Positions 48,686 to 56,324 of a stretch of DNA of 64,000 nt are shown piece after piece. The first letter of the stretch is position 1; every line of letters begins with the position of its first letter. The notes below the pieces were generated by a model. It was not told the origin of the DNA. It saw only the letters and a program-made list of their open reading frames with translations, and did no database searches. The translations under genes and the position numbers were made by a program. The stretch is from a bacterium (GTDB lineage: Bacteria; Acidobacteriota; Thermoanaerobaculia; Multivoradales; J023): positions 1-64,000 of the forward strand of contig JAAELT010000419.1 of the NCBI GenBank assembly GCA_024226315.1, in the 5' to 3' direction.

Positions 48686-49278
48686 TCTTCCTCGCCCTCG
48701 CCGGCCCCGCCCTGGCCAGCGCCCTGCTCCTGATCGGGGCCGACCCCCAGCTCCTGATCGGGGCCGACCCGGGCTACGTCCCGCGCTGGCAGCCCGCCGG
48801 GCTGTCCCTCGCCCTCCTGCTCGCCGGCATCGCTGCCGCGTGGTCCCGGGGCTGGCGCAGGCGAGCGCAGGAGATCGGCCTGTTTCCCGGCACCCTCGCT
48901 GCCGCCCTGTGGTGCGCGGCCTCGCTCTTCAGCCGGCCGCTGCTGGTCGCCACGTTCCCGCACCTCCGGCCGGAGATCCACCAGGGGAGAAACGTCTACG
49001 CGGCCCTGACGGTGCTCCTCGCCGCCGTCCTGCTCGCCCAGCTTGCGTTCGGCGGCTGGCGGTACGTCAGGGGCCGCCGCCGGCGCGTCGCGTCCTACGC
49101 GATCCTGGCGGCCCTGGCGGTGGTTTCAGGGCTGGCCGCCTGGGCGATCTCTGACGCCTGCGCCGCCCGGGGGCTCACCCTCGACATCTGGCTGTGTTAT
49201 TCTGGCCTCCTACTCCTCGCCCTGGCGGTCTGCGCCTGGGGCGCCCGCAAACTTCGACCACAAGGAGTCCCCGCATGA
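48676..49278 (+). CDS. polytopic membrane protein (200 aa)
   Basis: At least five hydrophobic segments (IFLALAGPALASALLLIG; LSLALLLAGIAAAW; AALTVLLAAVLLAQLAF; AILAALAVVSGLAAWAI; GLLLLALAVCAWGA) joined by Arg-rich loops. An 8-residue tandem duplication (LLIGADPQ, then LLIGADPG) lies in the first loop. No family recognised. Confidence 0.6.
   Translation: MRLIFLALAGPALASALLLIGADPQLLIGADPGYVPRWQPAGLSLALLLAGIAAAWSRGWRRRAQEIGLFPGTLAAALWCAASLFSRPLLVATFPHLRPEIHQGRNVYAALTVLLAAVLLAQLAFGGWRYVRGRRRRVASYAILAALAVVSGLAAWAISDACAARGLTLDIWLCYSGLLLLALAVCAWGARKLRPQGVPA
48727..48770 (+). repeat. 24-bp tandem duplication inside the membrane-protein gene
   Basis: CTCCTGATCGGGGCCGACCC at 48727-48746 is repeated exactly at 48751-48770 with a 4-nt link. 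The unit is 24 nt, so the reading frame is kept and 8 residues are duplicated. A recent slippage event is likely. Confidence 0.8.
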
Positions 49279-49643
49279 TCATCGACGCCGAGAAGCTGTT
49301 CCACGACGCATCCACTGCCATCCTCGACGGCGCCCGGGCGGTCTACCCCGGCGCCAGCGTCGCCGACTGGTCGCCCGACTCCGGCGTCTGGCGTCTGGAA
49401 TGGGTAGAGGCTCGGATCGCAGAGACAGCAAACGACGACGACCACGGCGCGGGTGCCTTCGCCGACCTGGTGGTGATCCTCCGGGCCTTCGCCGAGGCGC
49501 TGGCTGTCCGGCATCAACGGCTGTACCCGGAGAAGCCGTTCGCCCTCGACGTCAAGCTGCTCGAGCAGCTCCAGGCGATCCTGCCGCTGGTCGGGCCGAC
49601 CCGGCTTTGCCTCACGGCTCCGACTGGCCCCTCGCTGAACTGA
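49275..49643 (+). CDS. hypothetical protein (122 aa)
   Basis: CAAGGAG precedes ATG 49275. Helical product (MIIDAEKLFHDASTAILDGA; ADLVVILRAFAEALAVRHQR) with a Trp-containing middle (DWSPDSGVWRLEWVEAR). Coupled to the next gene by a TGATG overlap. No family recognised. Confidence 0.55.
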   Translation: MIIDAEKLFHDASTAILDGARAVYPGASVADWSPDSGVWRLEWVEARIAETANDDDHGAGAFADLVVILRAFAEALAVRHQRLYPEKPFALDVKLLEQLQAILPLVGPTRLCLTAPTGPSLN

Positions 49644-49975
49644 TGGTCCCTCTCGTCCTCTCCGGCCAAGACCGGGAGGATCTCCGGATCGCCGTCAACC
49701 AGGCCGCGGCACTCCTCGCCCCGGCGGACGACGCGACCGCGCCACAGTGCTCCGCCGTCGAGGTCGGCGCGGAGCTGCGGCGGCTGGTCGCCCTGCTGCG
49801 GGGCCGCCGGGAGGAGCCGACGGTAGCCGTCGAACGGGGCTGGCTGGTGCTCGTCGCCGAGCTGGCCGAGGTCGCCGCGCCCCATCTCGGGGACGTCTTC
49901 CTCGAGGACGACCCCCAGACGTCCGTCGGCGCCCACTTCGCCGGGGTGGCGGCAGTGATCCCGGGGATGATGTGA
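49643..49975 (+). CDS. hypothetical protein (110 aa)
   Basis: ATG 49643 overlaps the previous stop and its stop overlaps the methyltransferase start. Ala/Leu-rich and helical (DLRIAVNQAAALLAPADDAT; AELRRLVALLRGRREEPTVA), ending in GDVFLEDDPQTSVGAHFAGV. Family unknown. Confidence 0.55.
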   Translation: MVPLVLSGQDREDLRIAVNQAAALLAPADDATAPQCSAVEVGAELRRLVALLRGRREEPTVAVERGWLVLVAELAEVAAPHLGDVFLEDDPQTSVGAHFAGVAAVIPGMM

Positions 49976-50814
49976 GCGACTACGCCGTCCTCTGCGCCGA
50001 CTTCCGCGAGACCCTCTCCCGCGCCGAGGCGATGGGCGGGGCCGACCTGATCGCCACCTCTCCGCCCTACCCAGAAGACGCCAGGACCTGCTACCCCGGC
50101 CTCACCTGGCAGGACTACCAGGACCTCGGCGACCACGTCTTCCGGGCCTTGAAGCCCGGAGCGCATGCGCTGATCAACATCTCGGCGCCGGTCCGCCAGC
50201 TCCGGGAGGGGCACGGGACGGAGCGCGATCTTACGCCGTACCGGCTACTTCTCGACTGGGCAGATCGAGCTGGGCTGACGGTTCCGGATACGATCGCGGC
50301 GACCCGCCGCGGGGCTCCGTTCGCCTACCGCGGTCGCTTTAGGAATGACTGGGAGCCAGTCATCTGGTTTAGAAAGCCTGGTGACCCCGCGCCGATCTTT
50401 CGCGACCGCCTGAAGCGCCCCCTGGCCAAGACGATCAAGGCCGGCAAGATTCGCAACTACCGGCACCCTGACGGGAGTATTACCCCGGCGCGCACCGCCA
50501 AAGATATTACCCATGCCGACATCGGCAACCTGTGGGAATACTGGGCGGTCGGGGGAAGTCAGGTTGGCGACTCCCAGGTTGAGGCGCTGGCGCACCCCTC
50601 CCGCTGGCCCTACCGCCTCGCCGCCGACATCGTGGCATGCTTCTCCGACGTCGGCGACCTGGTGGTCGACCCCTTCCTCGGCGGTGCCACCACCCTCTGC
50701 GCCGCCTGCGACGGCGAGCGCCGGTTCTTCGGGGGTGACATCGAGCAGAAGTGGGTCGATGAGTCGCTGTCGTTGGCTCGGGACCGGTACGCGCAGCAGC
50801 GGCTGGCGCTCTGA
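49972..50814 (+). CDS. DNA adenine/N4-cytosine methyltransferase (280 aa)
   Basis: The catalytic motif TSPPY (29-33) is near the N-terminus and the SAM-binding motif DPFLGGATT (about 233-241) near the C-terminus, so the order is beta-class. WEPVIWFRKPGD and HPSRWPYRLAADIV are further motifs of the family. Compared with the 1801 enzyme it has the standard SPPY. GTG 49972 overlaps the previous stop. Expected role: protection of phage DNA by base modification; the target sequence is unknown. Confidence 0.85.
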   Translation: MSDYAVLCADFRETLSRAEAMGGADLIATSPPYPEDARTCYPGLTWQDYQDLGDHVFRALKPGAHALINISAPVRQLREGHGTERDLTPYRLLLDWADRAGLTVPDTIAATRRGAPFAYRGRFRNDWEPVIWFRKPGDPAPIFRDRLKRPLAKTIKAGKIRNYRHPDGSITPARTAKDITHADIGNLWEYWAVGGSQVGDSQVEALAHPSRWPYRLAADIVACFSDVGDLVVDPFLGGATTLCAACDGERRFFGGDIEQKWVDESLSLARDRYAQQRLAL

Positions 50815-50845
50815 GCGGCCCTCTAGGCCGCCGGAACCGCTCCGG

Positions 50846-51073
50846 GTGCTACCCCCTACCCCAGACCTTAAACCCCTGCGAGGCATAGACCTCGCCGGCC
50901 TATGGTGGGATCTCGACGCCTTCCTCGACGGCGCCACCGCCCACGATGCCGGCGCGCCGTTCTGGGGCTCCGGCCTGCCGGTCGGGAGCTGGCAGCGCTC
51001 CTCCTGGCTCGCGGGGTGGCGGGTCCGGAGGTGTGAGGAGCTTGCCCGCGCCCCCCGGTGCGGCGGCCCTTAA
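50846..51073 (+). CDS. ribosome-modulation-factor-like small protein (75 aa)
   Basis: The core DAFLDGATAHDAGAPFWGSG and SWQRSSWLAGWRVRRCEE matches the RMF pattern: Gly/Ala helix, a 'P' turn, then 'R..WL.GW' (in RMF, NPYxxxxxRxxWLxGW). RMF dimerises and inactivates ribosomes in stationary phase; RMF-like proteins occur in some phages. The start is uncertain: GTG 50846 is used, and later codons are possible. It converges with the HicB-like gene (4-nt overlap). Confidence 0.55.
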   Translation: MLPPTPDLKPLRGIDLAGLWWDLDAFLDGATAHDAGAPFWGSGLPVGSWQRSSWLAGWRVRRCEELARAPRCGGP

Positions 51074-51300
51074 ACCGCCGGCTCCGGCACCGAGTAGCCG
51101 TTTTCGAGCCGCGTCTCAATCCACAGCTCCCGAGCCGCCTCGAGGTTCTCCAGGGCTTCGGCCTCCGTCCTGCCTTCCGTCATGCAGCCGGGGAGATCGG
51201 GGTGCTGGGCGAAGTAGCCGCCGCTGTCAGGGGCGACCGTGGCGGGGTAGGTGCGGCCCATGTAGAGGGCGAGGGCGTCAGCCTTGTCGACCATGTCCAT
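51070..51300 (-). CDS. HicB-family antitoxin-like protein, no HicA seen
   Basis: TYPATVAPDSGGYFAQHPDL PGCMTEGRTEAEALENLEAA RELWIETRLENG is a typical HicB N-terminal domain (partial RNase-H fold: 'y.v.~~.d..gy.a..PdlpGc.t.G.t.eEAl.n..ea'). It is 76 residues with start at ATG 51300; a -10 box ends 6 nt upstream. No C-terminal DNA-binding domain and no neighbouring HicA toxin are visible. It may counter a host HicA or be a reused regulator. Confidence 0.7.
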   Translation of the reverse strand: MDMVDKADALALYMGRTYPATVAPDSGGYFAQHPDLPGCMTEGRTEAEALENLEAARELWIETRLENGYSVPEPAV

Positions 51301-51306
51301 GCGCCC

Positions 51307-51315
51307 AGGATACCA
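51307..51315 (-). promoter_or_regulatory. extended -10 promoter, leaderless output (minus)
   Basis: Read on the minus strand, TGG-TATCCT spans 51315-51307; the HicB ATG at 51300 follows after 6 nt. No clear -35 box at 17 bp. Confidence 0.5.
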
Positions 51316-51318
51316 CAA

Positions 51319-51549
51319 GGCAAGACGGCATCCCTGCTGAGATATCCTCTCAGAGTCAGGCGGCCCCGCAGGGCCTCAGCTTACGCCGACCTCAAGCGAC
51401 CAGGGGCAGCCCGTTCCCTGGTCTGGCAGGTGCGTCCCCGTGGCCCCCCGCTGCTGGGGCATCGGTTCGGATCTCTCGATCCTGGCGAGGATCAGCTGCG
51501 GACTCGGACGTCGCCGTTCCGGCAGAGCCGTCTCTGCCGCCAGGATCGA
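51319..51549 (-). other. gap without a supported gene
   Basis: Between the HicB-like gene and the next minus-strand gene. The open frames crossing it lack family signals and starts. A perfect 8-bp hairpin (GACCAGGG…CCCTGGTC, about 51388-51413) is present and could end transcripts; no U tract is seen. Confidence 0.4.
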
Positions 51550-51885
51550 CTACCTGGCCGGTGCCGAGGAGGGGGTCGCCATGCCCCCCGGGGTTTGCTG
51601 CCTCGAGAGCTTGAGCTCTGCCGCGGAGCTCCGATGTGTGTGGGTCTCGCCAGTACTTCTATCCCGCCTGGGAGAGGATCCCGGGTTCCGGCGGTCGACC
51701 TTGAGCCCCTTGCGCCACACCTCCCGGCAGGTGTCGCACCCGCAGGCTAAGGGGTTGCCGTGGGGCCACTTGATCTGCGGCTCCCCTCGCTCGCTCCGCC
51801 TCTCCGCCCCGGCGTGGCCGGTGGCTCCTGGGCAGGGGGTCGCGGGGGGCTGGTGGGTGACTGGCCCACCTCTGTCTACTTCCAT
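51550..51885 (-). CDS. hypothetical protein with CxCxxC motif (111 aa)
   Basis: The most ordered part is KWPHGNPLACGCDTCREVWRKG, a probable metal site. The N- and C-terminal parts are Pro/Arg/Ser-rich and may be disordered. Its start ATG 51885 lies 8 nt after a -10 box of a good promoter. Codon bias is acceptable. The family is unknown. Confidence 0.45.
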   Translation of the reverse strand: MEVDRGGPVTHQPPATPCPGATGHAGAERRSERGEPQIKWPHGNPLACGCDTCREVWRKGLKVDRRNPGSSPRRDRSTGETHTHRSSAAELKLSRQQTPGGMATPSSAPAR

Positions 51886-51893
51886 CGCCAGAC

Positions 51894-51923
51894 AGCCTAA
51901 CAGCAATCCGCCCTGGCGGTCAA
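51894..51923 (-). promoter_or_regulatory. minus-strand promoter, leaderless output
   Basis: On the minus strand TTGACC (51923-51918), an 18-bp spacer and TAGGCT (51899-51894); ATG 51885 follows after 8 nt. It lies in the gap after the radical-SAM gene. Confidence 0.55.
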
Positions 51924-52006
51924 CCGGCCAGGGCGAAGGATGGAAGAACAGAGGCAGCGGAGTCACCGCGCCGCAAGAGAAAGCCTACGCGATCCCGCCG
52001 AGCGGA

Positions 52007-52912
52007 TCAACCCGCGACCGGCCGAGTCTCGAAAAGCCCCTGCTGCGCGTCGTGCGGAACCGCCCTGCTTGCCCTGTCGGCGCTGGCGCGGTCGTACTCC
52101 TCGAACGGCACCGACCGCCATAGAAACCGGTTGGCCCACCGGGCGACATCTCGGAGCCGGGCCGCCGTCCAGTCGAACCGAGCGTGCGGGGCCTTCTCTC
52201 TCGCCGTCAGCTTCACGAACGGCTGAACGTGTGGCTGCCCGCCCCAGCCGATCACCTCCTGGATCCGCTCCATGCACGCTTCGAAGGGCTCGTTCCCGAT
52301 CAGGACGTAGACCCGCTTCTTCGACGCCGGCTCGGCCTGGAGCATGCCCATCACGCGCTGAACGTCGGCACGCTCCGCCTGGTCGTCGAAAGCGAAGCGC
52401 CACGGCCCCTGGTTGATCAGCTTCCACCGGCGGTAGACTTCCTCGGTGAAAGTCCGCGGCTCGAACCCGCTGTTGGCGTCGAGGAGCGGCACACCCTCGG
52501 CCACGTACCGCGAGATGATGTGGTCCTGGTAGTCGGCCGGCAGCGCGGAGAGGTTGTTGTCGCAGAGGATCGGCCGGACGGGGAAGTCCGGCAGGAGAGT
52601 AAACTCCCGGCCCTCCATCGCTGGCACGATGCAAAACCAGCAGCCGACCGGGCATCCGCGGCTGGCGATCGTCGCCTCCGGATTGTGGTGCGCGATGGCG
52701 TCGGGGTAGTCCGCCTCGATCTCGGCGAAACCCTCCAGGACCGCGCGCATCCGCGGATGGAACAGCGCCGGACCGCCGGCGACGACACGGCGGCCGAGCG
52801 CACGGTGCATCGCCGCTCGCTGCTGCACGTCGTCGAGGTGCCAGGTAAAGGCGACCGACAGGTAGGCGGTCTCCCCTTCGACCCACTCGGCTATCCCTTT
52901 GCTCCATGCCAT
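52007..52912 (-). CDS. radical SAM enzyme
   Basis: The cluster motif CPVGCWFC (Cys87, Cys91, Cys94; CxxxCxxC) binds the 4Fe-4S cluster that cleaves S-adenosylmethionine. Further blocks are PILCDNNLSALPADYQDHII, LLDANSGFEPRTFTEEVYRR and KKRVYVLIGNEPFEACMERI, which suggest the full TIM-barrel and a family seen in phages and metagenomes. ATG 52912 gives 301 residues; GTG 52939 is an alternative. It follows the PP-loop gene closely, so the two probably act in one pathway, perhaps nucleic-acid or nucleotide modification (inference). Confidence 0.8.
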   Translation of the reverse strand: MAWSKGIAEWVEGETAYLSVAFTWHLDDVQQRAAMHRALGRRVVAGGPALFHPRMRAVLEGFAEIEADYPDAIAHHNPEATIASRGCPVGCWFCIVPAMEGREFTLLPDFPVRPILCDNNLSALPADYQDHIISRYVAEGVPLLDANSGFEPRTFTEEVYRRWKLINQGPWRFAFDDQAERADVQRVMGMLQAEPASKKRVYVLIGNEPFEACMERIQEVIGWGGQPHVQPFVKLTAREKAPHARFDWTAARLRDVARWANRFLWRSVPFEEYDRASADRASRAVPHDAQQGLFETRPVAG

Positions 52913-52974
52913 CGCGCTATTCCCACAGTCAACCGGCACCGCCGAAAGCCCGGCAGGCCCTCGGCGCTACCGGC

Positions 52975-53762
52975 TCAAGCCATGCAGGCGCAGCCCCCGA
53001 TCGCGAACATGTCCACTTCTTGCCCGGCTTCGAGCCGCCTCCGAAGCTCGTGAAGGGGCAGAGGGTCGGTGGTGCCCCCGTGCGATCACGGAGGATGGCG
53101 ACGTCTCCAAGCTGTCCCCGCAGCTCTTCCTCTTTGCGCTCCCACTCGCCGAAACGCTCGGGGAACTGCGCCAGGAGTCGGGCGGAATGCCCGTGGCCCG
53201 CCTTGGCGCAACCGCCGCCGCAGTTAGCGTGCGACATGCCCATCCGGTAGAGGCGCTGAGTCGCGAGCCCTTCGCGGTTGCTCCACTCGATCAGATTAGC
53301 CTTGGACAGGTACGGAGGGTCACACAACGGCGCGACGACTTCCAGCGGAGCCCACGCCTTGCGCGCCCTCTCTACCCTATGGATCTCTGTCCAGTCGATA
53401 CCGAGGGCGACCACCGCGGACGGAGAGCAGTGCTCGCTAATCCACTTGCGCGCGACGCCTCGCTTCAGAACGCGAGAGCACGGGTCGGCCCGTGTATTGC
53501 CAAGGAATCGCTCGTCGCGGAACACCTCCCAGATGTTGCGCCCGTCTGCGATCTCGATGAGCTCGGCGCCCACGTTCGCCGCCGACTCACGGAGGAAGCG
53601 GTAGGTATCCTCATCCTCGGTCATGGTGTCGGTGAAGAGCAGGGTCAGAACCTCCCCTTGTGCCGCAAGCCGCTTGGCCGCCGCCCATGACCCTATGCCC
53701 CCCGAATAGAGCACTACGACGCCGGAGAGCGCCCCTGAGAGCGAGAGCTTCGCTTGTGCCAT
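52975..53762 (-). CDS. PP-loop ATPase / PAPS-reductase-like enzyme, frame broken
   Basis: The PP-loop SGGIGS (20-25) with VVVLY before it, FTDTMTEDEDTYRFLRESA and HANCGGGCAKAGHGH mark the adenine-nucleotide alpha-hydrolase group. As sequenced, the zero frame runs on to a TGA at 52929 with a Ser/Ala/Pro-rich tail. One extra base in the C5 run at 53075-53079 (G5 on the coding strand) restores GGTTDPLPLHELRRRLEAG…VDMFAIGGCACMA and a stop at 52975, the GGCxC-type end I expect of the family. So the coordinates given need a frameshift. GGGGAGA precedes ATG 53762. Confidence 0.75.
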
Positions 53763-53810
53763 CGTATCTCCCCTGGCCAGTTTTTCCCTTCGTTTACGCC
53801 GTCGTCAGAT

Positions 53811-53834
53811 TCACCTCGACGCCGAGCCGATCAT
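53811..53834 (-). other. possible 7-residue leader peptide
   Basis: AAAGGAG stands 6 nt before an ATG (53834) that opens only MIGSASR and a stop, in the 104-nt gap before the PP-loop gene. It might be a leader ORF or chance. Nothing else is seen in this gap. Confidence 0.2.
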
Positions 53835-53866
53835 CGTCTACTCCTTTCGTTCACCGGCACCCCTGA

Positions 53867-54349
53867 CTACAGCGGAAGCGAGTGAGCCCCTGATTCGATA
53901 GCGCTCGCGCCAGCCTCGAGAGACTCCGCCGTCTCCGGTGCCAGGCCCCGGAGATCTTCGGAGCGGGCTCGGAGATGCTCGCTGAGCTCGCCCCGGCCGA
54001 CGAACACTGGGGATGTCTCATGGATCGGCGCCCCGTCGGCTCCGTACGCCTGTAAGCCGGCCCTCTTGCTGGTATGCCCGATCCGGCGGAACGCCTCGAC
54101 GGTGGCGTTGCAGATGAACACTTCGTCTTCGCGCTGCTCGGGGTGCTGTGAGCCGGCGAGGATCGCAGCAGGGGAGGCGACGAAACACCCCCGGGCCGAC
54201 ACTTCCTTCGCGACGACTTTCGGGCCGGCGCCCCAGCGGCCGCTGCGCATTTCGATCGCCAGCTCCCGCAGGCGATCGGCGATGATCTCTGGGGCATCCT
54301 GGGTGACGCTCAGGGTAGCCCCGAGGGCGTCTGCTAGTTCATGGCTCAT
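53867..54349 (-). CDS. hypothetical protein (160 aa)
   Basis: TAGGAG precedes the ATG at 54349. N-terminal helices (SVTQDAPEIIADRLRELAIE) are followed by an alpha/beta middle (VVAKEVSARGCFVASPAAIL; DEVFICNATVEAFRRIGHTS) and an acidic helical end. No family recognised. Upstream of the PP-loop and radical-SAM genes on the same strand. Confidence 0.6.
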   Translation of the reverse strand: MSHELADALGATLSVTQDAPEIIADRLRELAIEMRSGRWGAGPKVVAKEVSARGCFVASPAAILAGSQHPEQREDEVFICNATVEAFRRIGHTSKRAGLQAYGADGAPIHETSPVFVGRGELSEHLRARSEDLRGLAPETAESLEAGASAIESGAHSLPL

Positions 54350-54399
54350 GTCTTTCTCCTATGGGTGGTTATCTATGGTTGGTTGTCGACGCTCCTGAA

Positions 54400-54417
54400 G
54401 GCCGGAACGCTCCGGCC
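54400..54417 (-). terminator. short perfect hairpin between minus-strand genes
   Basis: GGCCGGA and TCCGGCC (7 bp, 4-nt loop) lie just after the stop of the 54437 gene on the minus strand, followed by TTC. A weak terminator or processing site. Confidence 0.4.
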
Positions 54418-54436
54418 CTCCGAGCTGGCGGTCACC

Positions 54437-54610
54437 TCACAGCCACCCCGCATACCGCCCCCGCTCCTCCCATTCTTCCCGCTCGCCCTCCTCCTGCGCG
54501 ATCTCTCGGAGGCGCTGATTCAGGTCCCGCGCCTCTGGGGATTGGGGGTCAAGCTCGGCAAGCTCCTCCTCGAGCGCGTCGACTTCCCGTTCTGCTGCTG
54601 ATAGGTGCAT
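54437..54610 (-). CDS. small acidic coiled-coil protein (57 aa)
   Basis: GAGAGG precedes ATG 54610 (GTG 54637 is possible). The product (AAEREVDALEEELAELDPQS … LNQRLREIAQEEGEREEWEE) is almost entirely helical and acidic. No family recognised. Confidence 0.55.
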   Translation of the reverse strand: MHLSAAEREVDALEEELAELDPQSPEARDLNQRLREIAQEEGEREEWEERGRYAGWL

Positions 54611-54624
54611 AGCTGGCCTCTCAT

Positions 54625-55341
54625 TCAGGCGGCCCACCTGCGGGCCAGGTTGCGGACGAAGTCCGGCGAGGGATCATCGGCCCCGGCCAGCTCGTCGAGC
54701 AGGCTCAAGGCGAGCTTCAGGCGCGACGGCTTCCCCTCGCACCCCGGGCAGGTGTTGCCGGGGAGGGCTCGGCCGCTGGCGATCAGCGACCAGCAGCAGA
54801 CCTCGCAGGTGCGGGGGCCGAGCGCTGGCGGCGGGTCCGCCCCGCACTTCTCCGCCGCCTCGACAGCCGTGGCGTGCTCCCGGGCCAGCCGCTCGGCGTT
54901 CATCTCACAGGCCGCGATCTGCGCCGCCTTCTTGGTCGAGTAGAGCTCGTCGACTCGGACGGTTCGCCGCTCGTCGGGCCGCCGTCTGCCGGAGCCGACG
55001 CCAGCCCATGGATCGTGCCAGACGTACTCGACCTCGACGTCGGAGCCTCTGTGGCCGCTGCTGTCGAGCCGTAAGTCTCGAGGGTAAAAGCTCACCTTGC
55101 AGACCCGCGGTGCCGAGTCATACCCGCCGAAGATCTGCCAGTAGCAGCTATCGAAGCGGTCGATCTTGAACGGCTGCCCGTCGGCGGTCGCCGCCGTCTC
55201 CATGACGGCGAGCTCCCAGGCGCTCGCGGCTTCGTCGAGGGCGGTGGTCGTTTCCTCGACCTTCTCCCAGCGCTTCGCTTCGTCTTCGCTGTCGAACGAG
55301 GCTCCGCCGTCCGTGGTGTACTTCTCCGGTTCGGTCTTCAT
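54625..55341 (-). CDS. hypothetical protein with zinc ribbon (238 aa)
   Basis: AGGAGGAG lies before ATG 55341. The N-terminus YTTDGGASFDSEDEAKRWEK resembles small phage modules of the 'y.t.DG..F.se~eA..~E' type. A four-Cys cluster (CEVC … CPGC) is near residue 190. The last helix (LSLLDELAGADDPSPDFVRN) is well formed. Function unknown. Confidence 0.6.
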   Translation of the reverse strand: MKTEPEKYTTDGGASFDSEDEAKRWEKVEETTTALDEAASAWELAVMETAATADGQPFKIDRFDSCYWQIFGGYDSAPRVCKVSFYPRDLRLDSSGHRGSDVEVEYVWHDPWAGVGSGRRRPDERRTVRVDELYSTKKAAQIAACEMNAERLAREHATAVEAAEKCGADPPPALGPRTCEVCCWSLIASGRALPGNTCPGCEGKPSRLKLALSLLDELAGADDPSPDFVRNLARRWAA

Positions 55342-55342
55342 C

Positions 55343-56104
55343 TCAGTCTCCTCCTGTTCGTTCGTTCCACTTCTCCGCCCAAGCCCCGACTGCCGAGGCG
55401 TGAGCCTCGCTCATCGCCGAGAACTGGCCAGCGATCTCCTCGACGTCGTCCGTGCCCTCGCGGAACGCGCCGATGCTGGCGCCGATCTTGAGAAAGACGG
55501 CCAGCGTCGTCAGAACATCGGTCGCGCAGTAGGCGCCGATGCTGTCGATCTCGCCGGCGGCGTGGAGCTCCTTGACGTCCCCGCCGCCGGTGCCGAGCTT
55601 GCCGGGGACTCCGATCGCCGCGGCGTAGGCGTTGAGCGACGGCCGCGGGGCTCCGCCGCTGTTGGCCACCCAGTCCATGAGGTCGACGTGGTAGCCGGAG
55701 AAGCGCCCGCGGGGATCCTCCCAAGACTTCGTGCCCGGGGGCATCATCCAGCGGCCGAGCTTGTGGCCCCAGCGGATTGCCTCGGCCTCGAGCACCGGCA
55801 GGTCGAAACCTCGTCCGTTCCAGGTAACCAGGGTCGGAGCCGGCCGTGCCGAGTGGTGATAGCTGGCCCAGAATTTACAGGCGATATCCCGGGGCGTGCC
55901 AAGGTAGAGGATCGCCTTGACCTCCTTCTGTCCGAGGTAGGCGCCAGCGAGCACCACGGGGCGGTGGTAGGGCCAGGGGACGAAGGGATCCGCGGTGTCC
56001 TGTTTCGCCGCGAGCTTAGCGGCGTAGGCGTCATAGTCGCCCTCAGCTCGCTCGATCCGCTCGCGGTCGACGATGGTTTCGATGTCGAAGATCAGGTAGT
56101 CCAC
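55343..56104 (-). CDS. DEDD-type 3'-5' exonuclease
   Basis: Exo I (FDIETIV, Asp7/Glu9), Exo II (TWNGRGFDLPVL) and a C-terminal Exo III region (YCATDVLTTLAVFL) are in the proper order for a stand-alone RNase-H-like exonuclease (predicted PolB-like 3'-5' exonuclease group). GTG 56104 has GGAG upstream. Likely replication or repair function; it could proofread or degrade host DNA. Confidence 0.8.
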   Translation of the reverse strand: MDYLIFDIETIVDRERIERAEGDYDAYAAKLAAKQDTADPFVPWPYHRPVVLAGAYLGQKEVKAILYLGTPRDIACKFWASYHHSARPAPTLVTWNGRGFDLPVLEAEAIRWGHKLGRWMMPPGTKSWEDPRGRFSGYHVDLMDWVANSGGAPRPSLNAYAAAIGVPGKLGTGGGDVKELHAAGEIDSIGAYCATDVLTTLAVFLKIGASIGAFREGTDDVEEIAGQFSAMSEAHASAVGAWAEKWNERTGGD

Positions 56105-56108
56105 GGCG

Positions 56109-56324
56109 CTATTTCTCCATCTTGCCAGCCATGCGCCGCAGCTCCTCGCCCACCTCGAGCTCGAGCGCCCCCTCGACCGCCTTAGCCTCCGGCGTCAGCG
56201 GGTCGTCGGTACCCGCTACCCCGCCACGCTCCTGCCAGCCGGGGAGCCAGGGGACGTGCTCGGCCTGCTCACGGAGTACCTCGGCGGCGACCTGGCGGGC
56301 GAGCTTGGCGGCGAGTTCAGACAT
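56109..56324 (-). CDS. small helical protein (71 aa)
   Basis: The start overlaps the DUF262-type gene's stop. It is helical at both ends (SELAAKLARQVAAEVLREQA; ALELEVGEELRRMAGKMEK) with a Trp/Gly loop between. Precedes the exonuclease on the same transcript. Family unknown. Confidence 0.55.
   Translation of the reverse strand: MSELAAKLARQVAAEVLREQAEHVPWLPGWQERGGVAGTDDPLTPEAKAVEGALELEVGEELRRMAGKMEK

Noticed and set aside
51058..52123. Plus-strand open frames across 51.1-52.1 kb
   Set aside because: They overlap the HicB-like gene, the radical-SAM gene end and a minus-strand gene with a promoter; none has a family signature.
52007..53762. Calling the PP-loop/radical-SAM pair QueC/QueE (7-deazaguanine pathway)
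   Set aside because: The PP-loop and Fe-S motifs fit only at the superfamily level; other Que or DpdA genes are missing from the window.
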